NCBI RefSeq assembly: GCF_040549525.1
Contig: NZ_JBEPTM010000008.1
Coordinates: forward strand, 1-64,000
DNA from: Lacisediminihabitans sp040549525
GTDB lineage: Bacteria; Actinomycetota; Actinomycetes; Actinomycetales; Microbacteriaceae
DNA length: 64,000 bases
Direction of reading: 5' to 3'
Shown: positions 33,770-42,815 of the stretch, piece by piece
Layout of the letters: every line of letters starts with the position of its first letter
How positions within the stretch are numbered: the stretch's first letter is position 1
Made by a program: the position numbers and the translations under genes
Notes under the pieces: generated by a model
The model's database searches: none
The model's input: the letters and a program-made list of their open reading frames with translations, nothing else
Told to the model about the DNA's origin: nothing

Positions 33770-35319
33770 GGCTTCGCCTCCTCGTTCTCAAGAACTCCCT
33801 TCTGCGCAGCACCTGGCAGCTCGTCGCGGTGATTTTCGGTGCTCTCTACGGCATCGGCATCCTGTTCGGCAGCACGATCGGGCTCGTGGCGCTCAGCGGC
33901 GTGCCGGTGGGGATCGCTCGCACCGTCGTGGTGCTCGCGGGCTCGGCCCTCGTCCTCGGCTGGGTGCTCATCCCGCTCCTGGCCTCCGGGATCGACCAGA
34001 CCCTCGAACCCGCACGACTGGTGACCTTCCCGATTCCGTTGAACACCCTGCTGCTCGGTCTCGCCCTGAGTGGTCTCGTGGGGGTGCCCGGAATCGTGAC
34101 CCTGCTCGCGTCGCTGGCTACCGCGGGCACCTGGTGGCAGCATCCGCTGATCGCGCTGGTCGCGGGCCTCTGCGCGGCCATCGCTGCCGCGACCTGCATC
34201 GTCGGATCGCGCGCGGTCACCACGCTCAGTTCCACTTTCACCTCCGGTCGCCGCTTTCGAGAAGCTGCGGGATTCCTCGCGATCATCCCTCTCTTCTTGC
34301 TCGGACCGATCATCGTGTCGCTCTCCTCCGGCATCCGCACGGCCACGGATGCTCTTCCCGGCCTCGCGAATGCGCTCGCCTGGACGCCCCTCGGCGCACT
34401 CTGGGCGGTGCCTTCGGACCTCGCGCTCGGAAATCCTGGCGAAGCCGCCCTCCACTTCCTGATCGGTGTCGCCACCCTGCTCCTTCTCCTGCTTCTCTGG
34501 CGCCGCAGCCTCGCGCTCGCCCTCATCACTCCGGCCCACACAGCCTCGCGCAGTCGCGGCAGCGGCAAACTCGGGTGGCTCGGCCGCTTTCCGGCGACGC
34601 CGGCCGGGGCGGTCGCGGCCCGTTCCCTCACCTACTGGATCCGGGACCCGCGCTACGCCCGCCAGTTGCTCGTCGTGCCGCTCATTCCAGCCCTGATGTT
34701 CTTCTACAGCCGCAACGGGGCGCTCGACCTTCTGCACTCCGTCGGTCCGATCGTCGCGCTGCTGCTCTCGCTGTCGATCTTCTCCGACCTGTCTTACGAG
34801 GGCACCGCCTTCGCGACGCAGATCTCATCCGGCATCCGAGGCAGGGATGACCGGCTCGGCCGGGCCGCCGCTCTCGGCAGCTTCGGATTGCCGATCGTGA
34901 TCATCTTCAGCATCGGTTCGGTCTGGATCAGCGGATCGTGGTCGGTGCTGCCCGGCCTTCTCGGGCTCTCGATCGGCATCTTCCTCAGCGGGCTCGGGGT
35001 CTCGAGCTATTCCTCGGCCCGCATCGTCATCCCCGTGCCGGGACCGGGCGACAACCCGTTCAAGGCGGCACCCGGGGCTGGCTTCACGACGGCCCTCACC
35101 ACCTTCGCCACCTGGGGGGTGCTCGGGGTGCTCGTGCTGCCCGAACTCGTCCTCGCGGTGGTCGGAGCGGCGACCGGGGTCGACGTTCTGGGATGGATCG
35201 GGCTCGTGGTCGGTATCGCCCTCGGTTCCGGACTCATGGTGCTGGGCATCCGTCTCGGCGGAGCGCAGCTGGACCGGGCGGCACCGGAACTGCTGGAGCA
35301 TCTCGCCCGCCAGCGCTGA
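33751..35319 (+). CDS. ABC transporter permease, ABC-2-like
   Basis: A 522-residue membrane protein with about 12 hydrophobic segments and no ATPase domain. GTG 33751 follows GGAGGGG and overlaps the ATPase gene by 19 bases; the longer frame upstream is Arg-rich noise. A conserved cytoplasmic loop around ARSLTYWIRDPRYARQLLVVP is typical of this exporter family. The pair probably forms a homodimeric or 2+2 exporter. Confidence 0.85.
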   Translation: MVANLLRLRLLVLKNSLLRSTWQLVAVIFGALYGIGILFGSTIGLVALSGVPVGIARTVVVLAGSALVLGWVLIPLLASGIDQTLEPARLVTFPIPLNTLLLGLALSGLVGVPGIVTLLASLATAGTWWQHPLIALVAGLCAAIAAATCIVGSRAVTTLSSTFTSGRRFREAAGFLAIIPLFLLGPIIVSLSSGIRTATDALPGLANALAWTPLGALWAVPSDLALGNPGEAALHFLIGVATLLLLLLLWRRSLALALITPAHTASRSRGSGKLGWLGRFPATPAGAVAARSLTYWIRDPRYARQLLVVPLIPALMFFYSRNGALDLLHSVGPIVALLLSLSIFSDLSYEGTAFATQISSGIRGRDDRLGRAAALGSFGLPIVIIFSIGSVWISGSWSVLPGLLGLSIGIFLSGLGVSSYSSARIVIPVPGPGDNPFKAAPGAGFTTALTTFATWGVLGVLVLPELVLAVVGAATGVDVLGWIGLVVGIALGSGLMVLGIRLGGAQLDRAAPELLEHLARQR

Positions 35320-35336
35320 GGTACCCCGGCGCTCCC

Positions 35337-36185
35337 TCACGACTGCCGGATGACGCGTGTGCGTCGGCGACGCACGACGTAGACGGCCAGTGCGGCGAGA
35401 ATCGCCGCGCAGGCGATCCAGGGGAGCGCGACTCCCACCACCACCAGCGCTCCGGAGAGGAAGGCAAGCAAGGAGCCCCAGCCGGCGATGAGACCCGAGA
35501 GGAAGGTGGCGGGAGGGCGCACGGGAGCGGTGGTGACCGTGCCGAAGTCCACGGTGAGCGTGGCGAGGTCCACCTGGTCGTCGAGCCCACGCTTCTGGGC
35601 CTGCAGGCTCTCGAGGTTGGCCTGCCGGTCGGAGAGCACGGTCTCGATGGAGATGAGGTCGGCGGTGGTGGTGGCGCGGGACAGGAGCTCGACCAGTCGG
35701 TCGACCGAGGTGCTCAGCGCAGTGATGCGCGCCGCCAGATCCTGGGACTGGCCGGTGACATCCTGGGTCGCCAGGGACACGTTCTCCACACGCCCCAGTT
35801 TCTTCAACTCCGTGAGCGCCGCATCCAGCCTGGTGGCAGGGATCCGCAACACCAGCCGGGCGGTCCCCGGGACGCCTTCCGTCGTGGGATGCTCGGTGCG
35901 TCCGTCGACATGACCGCCAGCCGCCTCCGTGATCGTCACGGCCCTCTCTGCCGAGACCGAGGGCTCATCGACGGTGATCGAGAGCGTGCCGGTGGTGATC
36001 ACCGAGCGGGTTGCCGGCGTGGATGCCGCGCCCACGGTGCCTGCGGCCTTCTCCGGCGCCATCATCGGCGCACGCGCGATCGAACTGCCAGAGCTGTCAG
36101 ACTGCACCGATCCGGCGGATGCGGTGCATCCCGCGAGACCGAGTGCAGTGACGAGCAGGAGTGTCGTGACCGGTATGCGCCTCAT
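35337..36185 (-). CDS. DUF4349 domain lipoprotein
   Basis: A 282-residue secreted lipoprotein: signal peptide with lipobox ALGLAGCTAS (Cys about 20), extracytoplasmic DUF4349 domain (residues about 60-225: SVITTGTLSITVDEPS, GGHVDGRTEHP, RLVLRIPATRLDAAL), a coiled-coil stretch ISIETVLSDRQANLESLQAQ, and a C-terminal membrane helix (about 232-270) with a basic RRRRTR tail inside. Function unknown. It converges on the exporter gene with 17 bases between. Confidence 0.88.
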   Translation of the reverse strand: MRRIPVTTLLLVTALGLAGCTASAGSVQSDSSGSSIARAPMMAPEKAAGTVGAASTPATRSVITTGTLSITVDEPSVSAERAVTITEAAGGHVDGRTEHPTTEGVPGTARLVLRIPATRLDAALTELKKLGRVENVSLATQDVTGQSQDLAARITALSTSVDRLVELLSRATTTADLISIETVLSDRQANLESLQAQKRGLDDQVDLATLTVDFGTVTTAPVRPPATFLSGLIAGWGSLLAFLSGALVVVGVALPWIACAAILAALAVYVVRRRRTRVIRQS

Positions 36186-36342
36186 GCCCTCACGCTAGGC
36201 GGGTGCTCCGGCGAGCCGCCACCCAACGTTTCTGGCGATTCGTTCGTCACGACAGGCTGCGATTCTGGGAATCGTGTGGGAGCCGCATGAGGGTGCCACG
36301 GCGGGGATTACCGTGTCATCAACACCAGACGAAGGAGAGATC

Positions 36343-36558
36343 ATGGGCCTGATGGACAATGCCAAAGACGCTGCGGAAGCGACCGGCAAGAAGATCGGCG
36401 AGTGGGCCGACGACACCAAGGAACGCGTGAGTGACCGCGTCGACGAGGTGAAGGCGGAGGGTGAAGTCAAGCGCGCCGAGGGCGAGGTCTCCAAGGCCGA
36501 AGCCGATCGCGACGCCACCAAGGCGAAGAACGAGTACAAGGAAGAGCTGCGCGACTGA
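36343..36558 (+). CDS. Small CsbD-like stress-type protein, 71 aa
   Basis: A highly charged helical protein (MGLMDNAKDAAEATGKKIGE) with repeating Lys/Glu/Ala heptads and no hydrophobic core, similar to CsbD/YtxH-type general stress proteins. The start at ATG 36343 has GAAGGAGAG at ideal spacing. It stands alone between the divergent lipoprotein gene and an aldo/keto reductase. Expression in stress or stationary phase is probable for the family, not shown here. Confidence 0.8.
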   Translation: MGLMDNAKDAAEATGKKIGEWADDTKERVSDRVDEVKAEGEVKRAEGEVSKAEADRDATKAKNEYKEELRD

Positions 36559-36636
36559 GTCCTTCGAGCGAGTCGTGCGACCAGTCTGTGCGACCAGGCT
36601 GAGCGGAGCTCGACGGGGGCGACCTAGGCTGGAGTG

Positions 36637-37635
36637 ATGGACACTCGCACCCTCGGCCGCACCCACCGCTCCGTCTCCGCAATCGCCCTCGGCACCTGGC
36701 AGCTCGGTGCGGACTGGGGCGAGGTGACGGAGGCGGACGCCCGGGCTGTGCTCGACGCATCCGCCGAGGCCGGCGTCACTCTCTTCGACACCGCCGACGT
36801 CTACGGCGATGGCCGCAGCGAACAGCTGATCGGCGGCTACCTCGCCGACCGATCGGGGCACGACATCACCGTCGCCACCAAGATGGGTCGACGGGAGGCC
36901 CAGGATGCGGGCAACTTCACGCTCTCGAAGTTCCGGGAGTGGACCGACCGCTCCCGCGCGAACCTGCGCACCGACACTCTCGATCTCGTGCAGTTGCACT
37001 GCCCGCCCACCGCTGTCTTCTCCACCGATCGGGTCTTCGACGATCTGGATACCCTTGTCGCCGAGGGCGCGATCGCCGCGTACGGCGTGAGCGTCGAGAC
37101 CGCGGATGAGGCGCTCACGGCCATCGCCCGGCCGAATGTCGCCACGGTGCAGATCATCCTCAACGCCTTCCGGCTGAAGCCGCTGGATGCCGTGCTGCCC
37201 GCCGCCATCGCGGCCGGCGTCGGCATCATCGCCCGGGTTCCGCTGGCCTCCGGGCTGTTGAGCGGCAAGTACACCGCCGAAACGACCTTCGCGGCGAACG
37301 ACCATCGCACCTACAACCGTGACGGCTCCGCGTTCGACGTGGGGGAGACCTTCTCGGGAGTCGACTTCGAACGGGGAGTGGCGGCCGCGCGGGAATTCGC
37401 CGCGCTGCTTCCGTCCGAGGCCGCGGCATCCGGGTTCACCACGGCGCAGGTCGCCCTCGCCTGGGTTGCGCAGCTCGAGGGAGTGAGCGCGGTCATTCCC
37501 GGCGCGCGGAATGTGTCCCAGGCCGTGAGTAACGCCGCGGCCGGTTCGGTGCCCCCGTTGAGCCCGGCGTTCACGGCCGCCGTGACCGAGCTGTACGACC
37601 GTGAGTTTCGCGCCGCAATCCACGATCGCTGGTGA
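36637..37635 (+). CDS. Aldo/keto reductase
   Basis: A 332-residue TIM-barrel NADPH oxidoreductase. The catalytic tetrad is visible as Asp and Tyr in LFDTADVYGDG, Lys in VATKMGRRE, and His in LVQLHCPP. C-terminal cofactor residues lie in VSAVIPGARNVSQ. It belongs to the larger AKR branch (AKR11/12-like general stress oxidoreductases). Substrate unknown. ATG 36637 with GGAG upstream. It is convergent with a second, unrelated-branch AKR gene 27 bases away. Confidence 0.88.
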   Translation: MDTRTLGRTHRSVSAIALGTWQLGADWGEVTEADARAVLDASAEAGVTLFDTADVYGDGRSEQLIGGYLADRSGHDITVATKMGRREAQDAGNFTLSKFREWTDRSRANLRTDTLDLVQLHCPPTAVFSTDRVFDDLDTLVAEGAIAAYGVSVETADEALTAIARPNVATVQIILNAFRLKPLDAVLPAAIAAGVGIIARVPLASGLLSGKYTAETTFAANDHRTYNRDGSAFDVGETFSGVDFERGVAAAREFAALLPSEAAASGFTTAQVALAWVAQLEGVSAVIPGARNVSQAVSNAAAGSVPPLSPAFTAAVTELYDREFRAAIHDRW

Positions 37636-37662
37636 GCTCGCGCACTCCCGCATCGAGACCCC

Positions 37663-38490
37663 TCAGTGTGCGTCCGGCTCCATCCCGGTGCGCACGCCCG
37701 ACTCGAGCCCGGCGATCGCGGCAAGATCCTCGGCATCCAGTTCGAAGTCGAACACGTCGAAGTTCTCCGTGATGCGACTGGCCGTCACCGATTTCGGGAT
37801 CACCACGTTGCCCAGCTGGAGATGCCAGCGGATCACCACCTGAGCGGCGCTGCGCTCGTGCTTCGCCGCGATCGCGTCGAGCACTCGGTCGCCGATCAGT
37901 CGTCCGCGGGCGAGGGGTGACCACGCCTCGGTGAGGATGCCGTTGCTCGCGTCGAAGTCGCGCACCTCGCGCTGGGGGAGCCAGGGGTGCAGCTCCACCT
38001 GATTGATCGCCGGCACCGTCTCGGTCTCGGCGAGCAGCCGGTCGATATGGTGCGGTGCGAAGTTCGAGACCCCGATCGAGAGCACCCGACCGTCGGCCTT
38101 GATCGCCTCCAGTGCGCGCCAGGTCTCCACGAACAGGTCCTTCGACGGCACCGGCCAATGGATGAGGTACAGGTCGACATAATCGAACCCGAGCAACTCG
38201 AGGCTCGTGTCGAAGGCGCGGCGGGTCTTGTCGAAGCCGTGGTCGTCATCCCACACCTTCGTGGTGACGAAGACCTCGTCTCTCGGCACCCCGGAGGCGC
38301 GCACACCGTCGCCGACGCCGCGCTCGTTGTTGTACAGGGTGGCGGTGTCGATATGACGGTAGCCCGCGTCGATGGCGAGCTCCACGACGCGCGCAGCTTC
38401 GGCATCCGCCACCTTGTACACGCCGAGGCCGAGTTGCGGGATGTCGCGGCCATCGTTCATCGCGAGGAGGGGTGAGGTCGTTGTCGTCAT
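37663..38490 (-). CDS. Aldo/keto reductase (2,5-diketogluconate reductase-like branch)
   Basis: A 275-residue AKR with RHIDTATLYNNERGVG (Asp and Tyr), Lys in VFVTTKVWDDD, His in LYLIHWPVP, and IGVSNF plus IPKSVTASRI for NADPH binding. Size and motifs match the AKR5-like bacterial branch that reduces small dicarbonyls such as methylglyoxal or diketogluconate. Start at ATG 38490. The upstream frame to 38589 lacks an RBS. Confidence 0.9.
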   Translation of the reverse strand: MTTTTSPLLAMNDGRDIPQLGLGVYKVADAEAARVVELAIDAGYRHIDTATLYNNERGVGDGVRASGVPRDEVFVTTKVWDDDHGFDKTRRAFDTSLELLGFDYVDLYLIHWPVPSKDLFVETWRALEAIKADGRVLSIGVSNFAPHHIDRLLAETETVPAINQVELHPWLPQREVRDFDASNGILTEAWSPLARGRLIGDRVLDAIAAKHERSAAQVVIRWHLQLGNVVIPKSVTASRITENFDVFDFELDAEDLAAIAGLESGVRTGMEPDAH

Positions 38491-38606
38491 CGTTCCATTA
38501 TCGAAGACCGTCGCCGAGCGGGGGCCGGCCCGGACTGCTCTCCTGCGAATTCCCGGCTCCGCGCCGGCCCGAAGCGGCACAGCCGTCACCGGAATGCACG
38601 GGGACG

Positions 38607-39818
38607 CTAGCCGGGATGGGTCGCGATCGGTTCCGTGTCGGGGATGGGGCTGGCGTCACGACCGCGGAGGTCGGGGTGTGCCCGGTGGAAGATGGTGGGG
38701 ATGAGGAATCCGAGTCCCGCAAACGCGGCAGCAACCCAGAACGCGCCGGGGGCGGTGAACCGGTCGATCATGAACCCGGCCACGGCGGAACCGATCGCTG
38801 CGCCGATGAGCTGGCCCGTGCCCACCCAGCCGTAGGCTTCGGCGGTCTCACTGAATCTCACGCTCGACGACACGATGGCGAACATCACCGCGAGGGCCGG
38901 GGCGATGCCGATCCCCGCGATCAGGAGGGTGACGGCGAGCCACCAGAAGTTGAGGGATACCGCGGCGAGAGACATCCCGACGAAGATGGCGAACAGGCGA
39001 CGGGCGAGCGCCCAGGGGCCGATGGGGATGTGCCCGAGGGCGAGTCCGCCGATGAGCGATCCGACGGCGAAGAGGCCGAGCACGAGGCCCGCCTCCGATC
39101 CGCTGTCTCCGAATGCCGAGACCACCCCGGCCTCGATGGCGGCGCAGGCCCCGACGAGAAGGAATCCGGTCGTTGTCGCCAGCAGCACTGCCGGCTTCTT
39201 CAGCACGGCTCCGAGATTGCGCTTGCTTCGGGGGATCCGCACGCGCCCGACTTCGGGGGAGGAGATGAACCAGATGCCACCACCGACCAAGAAAGCGAGC
39301 GCGACGAGAATCGCGAGCACGGTGCTCACCTGGATGGCGAGGAAGGTCGTGATCACCGGCCCGAGCACCCAGATGACCTCCTGCGCCGAGGCGTCGAGTG
39401 AGAACAGCGGGGTGAGCTGCCTTGAGTTGACCATCTTGGGATAGATGGTGCGCACCGCCGGCTGGATCGGGGGAGTGCTGAGTCCGCCGACGAATCCGAT
39501 CGCCATGTAGAGCCCGATCGGAAGTGCGGGCGCGAGAGCGATGGTGCCAACGGCAGTCGCACACACGATCGTCGTGAGCACGAGCACGCGGCGCATCCCC
39601 CAGACGCCCATCCAGCGGCTGGTGAGGGGGCCGGCGATCGCCTGGCCGATGCTGGTGGCGGCCAGGACGAGTCCGGCGGCGAAATAGGTGCCGGAGATGT
39701 GTTCGATGTGGAGAAGGAAGGCCAGGGAGAGCATTCCATTGGGGAATCGAGCCACCAACTGGGCTGCCATGATGCGCGCGACGCCGCGCGTTTTCAGGAG
39801 GCTCAGGTAGGTCTTCAC
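38607..39818 (-). CDS. MFS transporter
   Basis: A 403-residue protein with 12 predicted hydrophobic segments in two six-helix halves, with a basic loop after helix 6 (RIPRSKRNLGAVLKKP). The family-A-like loop between helices 2 and 3 reads GPLTSRWMGVWGMRRV. It resembles drug/H+ antiporter-type exporters of actinobacteria; no substrate can be deduced. Its start faces the ribonucleotide reductase promoter region, so the two are divergent. Confidence 0.88.
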   Translation of the reverse strand: MKTYLSLLKTRGVARIMAAQLVARFPNGMLSLAFLLHIEHISGTYFAAGLVLAATSIGQAIAGPLTSRWMGVWGMRRVLVLTTIVCATAVGTIALAPALPIGLYMAIGFVGGLSTPPIQPAVRTIYPKMVNSRQLTPLFSLDASAQEVIWVLGPVITTFLAIQVSTVLAILVALAFLVGGGIWFISSPEVGRVRIPRSKRNLGAVLKKPAVLLATTTGFLLVGACAAIEAGVVSAFGDSGSEAGLVLGLFAVGSLIGGLALGHIPIGPWALARRLFAIFVGMSLAAVSLNFWWLAVTLLIAGIGIAPALAVMFAIVSSSVRFSETAEAYGWVGTGQLIGAAIGSAVAGFMIDRFTAPGAFWVAAAFAGLGFLIPTIFHRAHPDLRGRDASPIPDTEPIATHPG

Positions 39819-39929
39819 AAGGCTGCAAGCCTATCGGTTGGGCGCCGGTCCACCGGGGTCGGATGTCGGGGATAGTGTCGCAATCGAGACCGCGGAGATT
39901 GTGCACAGCCTGTGCAAAAACCCGCGAAC

Positions 39930-39947
39930 TTATCCACAAGCTGTGGA
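39930..39947. promoter_or_regulatory. Consensus DnaA box within TCCACA/TGTGGA palindrome
   Basis: TTATCCACA at 39930-39938 is a perfect DnaA box. It is part of TCCACA-AGC-TGTGGA (39933-39947), so a second, inverted partial box faces it. Location about 165-180 bases upstream of the nrdA-type gene suggests DnaA control of ribonucleotide reductase, as known for E. coli nrdAB. Confidence 0.55.
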
Positions 39948-39958
39948 CGACACGCCCA

Positions 39959-40002
39959 CTACATATGGGGTTACCGCTTTGTCGGAGGCCCGCTATATAG
40001 TG
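39959..40002. promoter_or_regulatory. Two NrdR boxes upstream of the ribonucleotide reductase gene
   Basis: CTACATATGG (39959-39968) and CTATATAGTG (39993-40002) match the core of the NrdR consensus (CwAtATaTwG) with two and one mismatches. Starts are 34 bases apart, about three helical turns, as usual for NrdR pairs. NrdR is an ATP/dATP-sensing repressor of ribonucleotide reductase genes in bacteria. Confidence 0.7.
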
Positions 40003-40111
40003 GTCAAACCGCGGAACCCCCGCTCATCGATTTCATCGGTCGAGGAGCGTGAAATGACGGTTTCCGCACACTATTTCGGCCTCGCTGAGGGGCGCACGAG
40101 GGGAAGCAAAC

Positions 40112-42652
40112 GTGGCAATCACCGTAGTCAAGCGCAATGGACAGCGAGAGCCGTACGACGCGAACAAGATCAACCTCGCGATCGAGCACGCCAGTGCCGG
40201 TCTCGACGAGAACATCACCTGGGTCACGCAGATCGCCAGTGAGCTCGAGTTGACCCTGTTCGACGGCATCACCACTCAGCAGCTCGATGAGGCGGTCATC
40301 CAGGTCGCCCTGCAGAACGTCAAGGACGACCCGGCATTCGACACGGTGGCCGCTCGACTGCTGCTCAAGACCATCTACAAGCGCGTGCTCGGCGACTACG
40401 AGACCGCAGAAGAGCTGAAGGCCCTCCACGCCAGCCATTTCGCCGCGAACGTGACCCGTGGCGTCGAGGAACTCCTCCTCGACTCGCGTCTCACCCAGCT
40501 CTTCGACCTCGACGCCCTCGCCAACGCACTCGAGCCCTCGCACGACGAGCTGCTCAAGTACATCGGGGTCGTCACCCTCAACAACCGCTACGGCATCAAG
40601 GGACGCAACGGCGACGCCCTCGAGGTTCCCCAGTACTTCTGGATGCGCATCGCCATGGGCCTCTCGCTCAACGAGGCAAACCCCACCGAGCACGCCATCG
40701 CCTTCTACGAGAAGATGTCGAGCCTCGAGTACATCGCTGCTGGCTCCACCCTCGTCAACGCGGGCACCATCTACCCGCAGCTCGCCAACTGCTTCGTCAT
40801 GGAGATGCAGGACGACATGGAGCACATCGCGAAGACCACCCGCGATGTCATGTGGCTGACAAAGGGCACCGGCGGCATCGGCCTCAGCGTCACCAAGCTG
40901 CGCGCCCAGGGCTCGCCGATCCGCTCGAACAACACCACCTCGACCGGCCCGATCCCGTTCATGCACACGATCGACTCGATCCTGCGGGCGGTCAGCCGTG
41001 GAGGCAAGAAGTTCGGTGCCCTCTGCTTCTACATGGAGAACTGGCACCTCGACTTCCCCGAGTTCCTCGACCTTCGCCAGAACTCCGGAGACCCGTACCG
41101 CCGCACCCGCACCGCGAACACCGCGGTCTGGATCTCGGACGAGTTCATGAAGCGCGTGCAGAACGACGACGACTGGTACCTCTTCGACCCGCTCGAGGTG
41201 CAGGATCTGAACGAGCTCTACGGCAAGGAGTTCTCGGCGAAGTACAACGAGTACGTCGCCAAGGCCGAAGCCGGCGAGATGCACATGTTCAAGAAGATCA
41301 CCGCTCGCGAACAGTTCAAGTCGATCCTCATCTCCCTGCAGACCACCAGCCACCCGTGGCTGTGCTGGAAGGACACGATCAACCTCCGTGCGCTCAACAA
41401 CAACACGGGAACGATCCACCTCTCCAACCTCTGCACCGAGATCACCCTCCCGCAGGACGAAGACAACGTCTCCGTCTGCAACCTGGTTTCGATCAACCTG
41501 TCGCGCCACCTCGACTCGCTGACCGGCGAGGGACGGGTGCTCGCGATGAACTGGGCGAAGATCGAAGAGAGCGCTCGCCTTGCCGTTCGGCAGCTCGACA
41601 ACCTCATCGACATCACCCGGTCCTCGGTGAAGGAGGCGGACTTCTCTAACCAGCAGAACCGCGCCGTCGGACTGGGAGTGATGGGCTTCACGGATGTCGT
41701 GGAGCGGCTCGGATTCAGCTACGAGAGCGAAGAGGCCTACGACCTGATCGACGAGATCATGGAGCACGTCTCCTATGCGGCGATCGACGAGAGCGCCAAC
41801 CTGGCCAAGGAGCGCGGTTCGTACGCGAACTTCGAAGGATCGGGCTGGTCGAAGGGCCTCGTGCCGTTCGACTCGATCGCGCTCACCGAGGCCGACCGCG
41901 GCACGAGCATCGAGGTCAACCGCACCACGCGGCTCGACTGGGATGCCCTGCGCACCAAGGTGAAGGGCGGCATGCGTAACGCGACGCTCATGGCGATCGC
42001 ACCGACGGCATCCATCGGTCTCGTCGCCGGCACGACTCCGGGTCTCGACCCGCAGTTCTCGCAGATCTTCAGCCGCGCGACCTCAAACGGCAAGTTCCTC
42101 GAGGTGAACCGCAACCTCGTGTCCGACCTGCAGGAGCTCGGCATCTGGGACTCGACCCGCGAATCGATCCTGCGCAGCCAGGGCGACATCCAGGGCATCG
42201 AGGCCATTCCGGACCACATCAAGGCCACCTACAAGACGAGCTTCCAGCTCTCGCCGTACTCCTTCCTCGAGGTGGCGGCCCGGGCCCAGAAGTGGGTCGA
42301 CCAGTCGATCAGCCGCAACATGTATCTTGAGACGCGGGACCTCGGCGACATGATGGATATCTACATGGGGGCATGGGAGCGTGGCGTCAAGACCACCTAC
42401 TACCTGCACATGAAGCCACGCCACACTGCCGAGCAGTCGACAGTGAAGGTGAACAAGTCGGAGCAGATCGGTGGCGGAGCGGGAGGTGCCGTGCGCAAGG
42501 GCTTCGGCTCGGCTGGACCGGCCTCCGCTCCGGCGGTGGAATCCGCCGGCGCTCTGCCGACCGCCTCCGCTCCGGCAGTTCCCGTCTCCGAGGCTCCGGC
42601 ACCCAAGCGCGGGTTCGGCTTCGGTGGGCTCGCTCCCAAGTCAGGAGAGTAG
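40112..42652 (+). CDS. nrdA: Ribonucleoside-diphosphate reductase alpha subunit, lacking its Cys-pair tail
   Basis: An 846-residue class I catalytic subunit. An N-terminal ATP-cone (about 1-95: VVKRNGQREPYDANKI) carries the activity site. Catalytic residues are Cys227 (LANCF), the Asn439-Cys441-Glu443 triad (SNLCTE) and Cys456 (SVCNLVS). The last 60 residues are an Ala/Pro/Gly-rich linker ending KRGFGFGGLAPKSGE. The C-terminal redox Cys pair that normally follows such a linker is absent: a TAG at 42650-42652 ends the frame. The missing tail is encoded directly downstream in the same frame. Preceded by NrdR and DnaA boxes. Confidence 0.93.
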   Translation: MAITVVKRNGQREPYDANKINLAIEHASAGLDENITWVTQIASELELTLFDGITTQQLDEAVIQVALQNVKDDPAFDTVAARLLLKTIYKRVLGDYETAEELKALHASHFAANVTRGVEELLLDSRLTQLFDLDALANALEPSHDELLKYIGVVTLNNRYGIKGRNGDALEVPQYFWMRIAMGLSLNEANPTEHAIAFYEKMSSLEYIAAGSTLVNAGTIYPQLANCFVMEMQDDMEHIAKTTRDVMWLTKGTGGIGLSVTKLRAQGSPIRSNNTTSTGPIPFMHTIDSILRAVSRGGKKFGALCFYMENWHLDFPEFLDLRQNSGDPYRRTRTANTAVWISDEFMKRVQNDDDWYLFDPLEVQDLNELYGKEFSAKYNEYVAKAEAGEMHMFKKITAREQFKSILISLQTTSHPWLCWKDTINLRALNNNTGTIHLSNLCTEITLPQDEDNVSVCNLVSINLSRHLDSLTGEGRVLAMNWAKIEESARLAVRQLDNLIDITRSSVKEADFSNQQNRAVGLGVMGFTDVVERLGFSYESEEAYDLIDEIMEHVSYAAIDESANLAKERGSYANFEGSGWSKGLVPFDSIALTEADRGTSIEVNRTTRLDWDALRTKVKGGMRNATLMAIAPTASIGLVAGTTPGLDPQFSQIFSRATSNGKFLEVNRNLVSDLQELGIWDSTRESILRSQGDIQGIEAIPDHIKATYKTSFQLSPYSFLEVAARAQKWVDQSISRNMYLETRDLGDMMDIYMGAWERGVKTTYYLHMKPRHTAEQSTVKVNKSEQIGGGAGGAVRKGFGSAGPASAPAVESAGALPTASAPAVPVSEAPAPKRGFGFGGLAPKSGE

Positions 42653-42655
42653 ACA

Positions 42656-42736
42656 GTGAATAACGACACCCGGGTATTCGAATACGAGGTTCCGGTCGAT
42701 CCGATGGACGACCTGCAGTGCGAGAGCTGCCAGTAG
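42656..42736 (+). CDS. 26-aa peptide equal to the redox-active C-terminal tail of the reductase alpha subunit
   Basis: GTG 42656 opens VNNDTRVFEYEVPVDP followed by MDDLQCESCQ and TAG. The CxxC at the very end is what class I alpha subunits carry to re-reduce the active-site disulfide and pass electrons from thioredoxin or glutaredoxin. The ORF is in the same frame as the alpha subunit, separated only by its TAG and one ACA codon. AGGAGAG (42643-42649) sits at proper distance from the GTG. It is therefore either an independently translated tail acting in trans, or the product of TAG readthrough. A sequencing error at the TAG is the third possibility. Confidence 0.7.
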   Translation: MNNDTRVFEYEVPVDPMDDLQCESCQ

Positions 42737-42745
42737 TCGGGACGT

Positions 42746-42804
42746 TCGACACGGGCTGATCTCGACACGGGCGGATCTCGACACGGGCTGATCTCGACAC
42801 GGGC
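42746..42804. repeat. 16-bp tandem repeat, 3.7 copies, before nrdB-type gene
   Basis: Unit TCGACACGGGCTGATC at 42746, 42762 (one mismatch: GGATC), 42778 and a partial copy at 42794. The array directly precedes the GGGCGC-TGA-GCGCCC hairpin (42801-42815). Similar TCTCGACACGGGC...CTCGATCACC sequences are dispersed intergenic repeats in Microbacteriaceae, as far as I recall. Confidence 0.75.
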
Positions 42805-42815
42805 GCTGAGCGCCC
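42801..42815 (+). terminator. GGGCGC-TGA-GCGCCC hairpin between the two reductase genes
   Basis: A perfect 6-bp GC stem with a three-base loop and no following T-run. More likely an attenuator, RNA-stability element or part of the dispersed repeat than a true terminator, since the beta-subunit gene follows at 42900. Confidence 0.35.

Noticed and set aside
33589..34737. 382-codon minus-strand ORF opposite the ABC permease
   Set aside because: Composition (long Glu/Arg/Asp/Gly runs) is the antisense of a hydrophobic membrane protein. The plus-strand permease has helices, RBS and overlap with its ATPase gene.
40004..41767. 587-codon minus-strand ORF opposite the reductase alpha gene
   Set aside because: Antisense shadow of a highly conserved gene. 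Long open antisense frames are common in high-GC genomes.
42746..42804. CRISPR-like array
   Set aside because: Units are contiguous 16-mers without spacers and there are no cas genes in the window.
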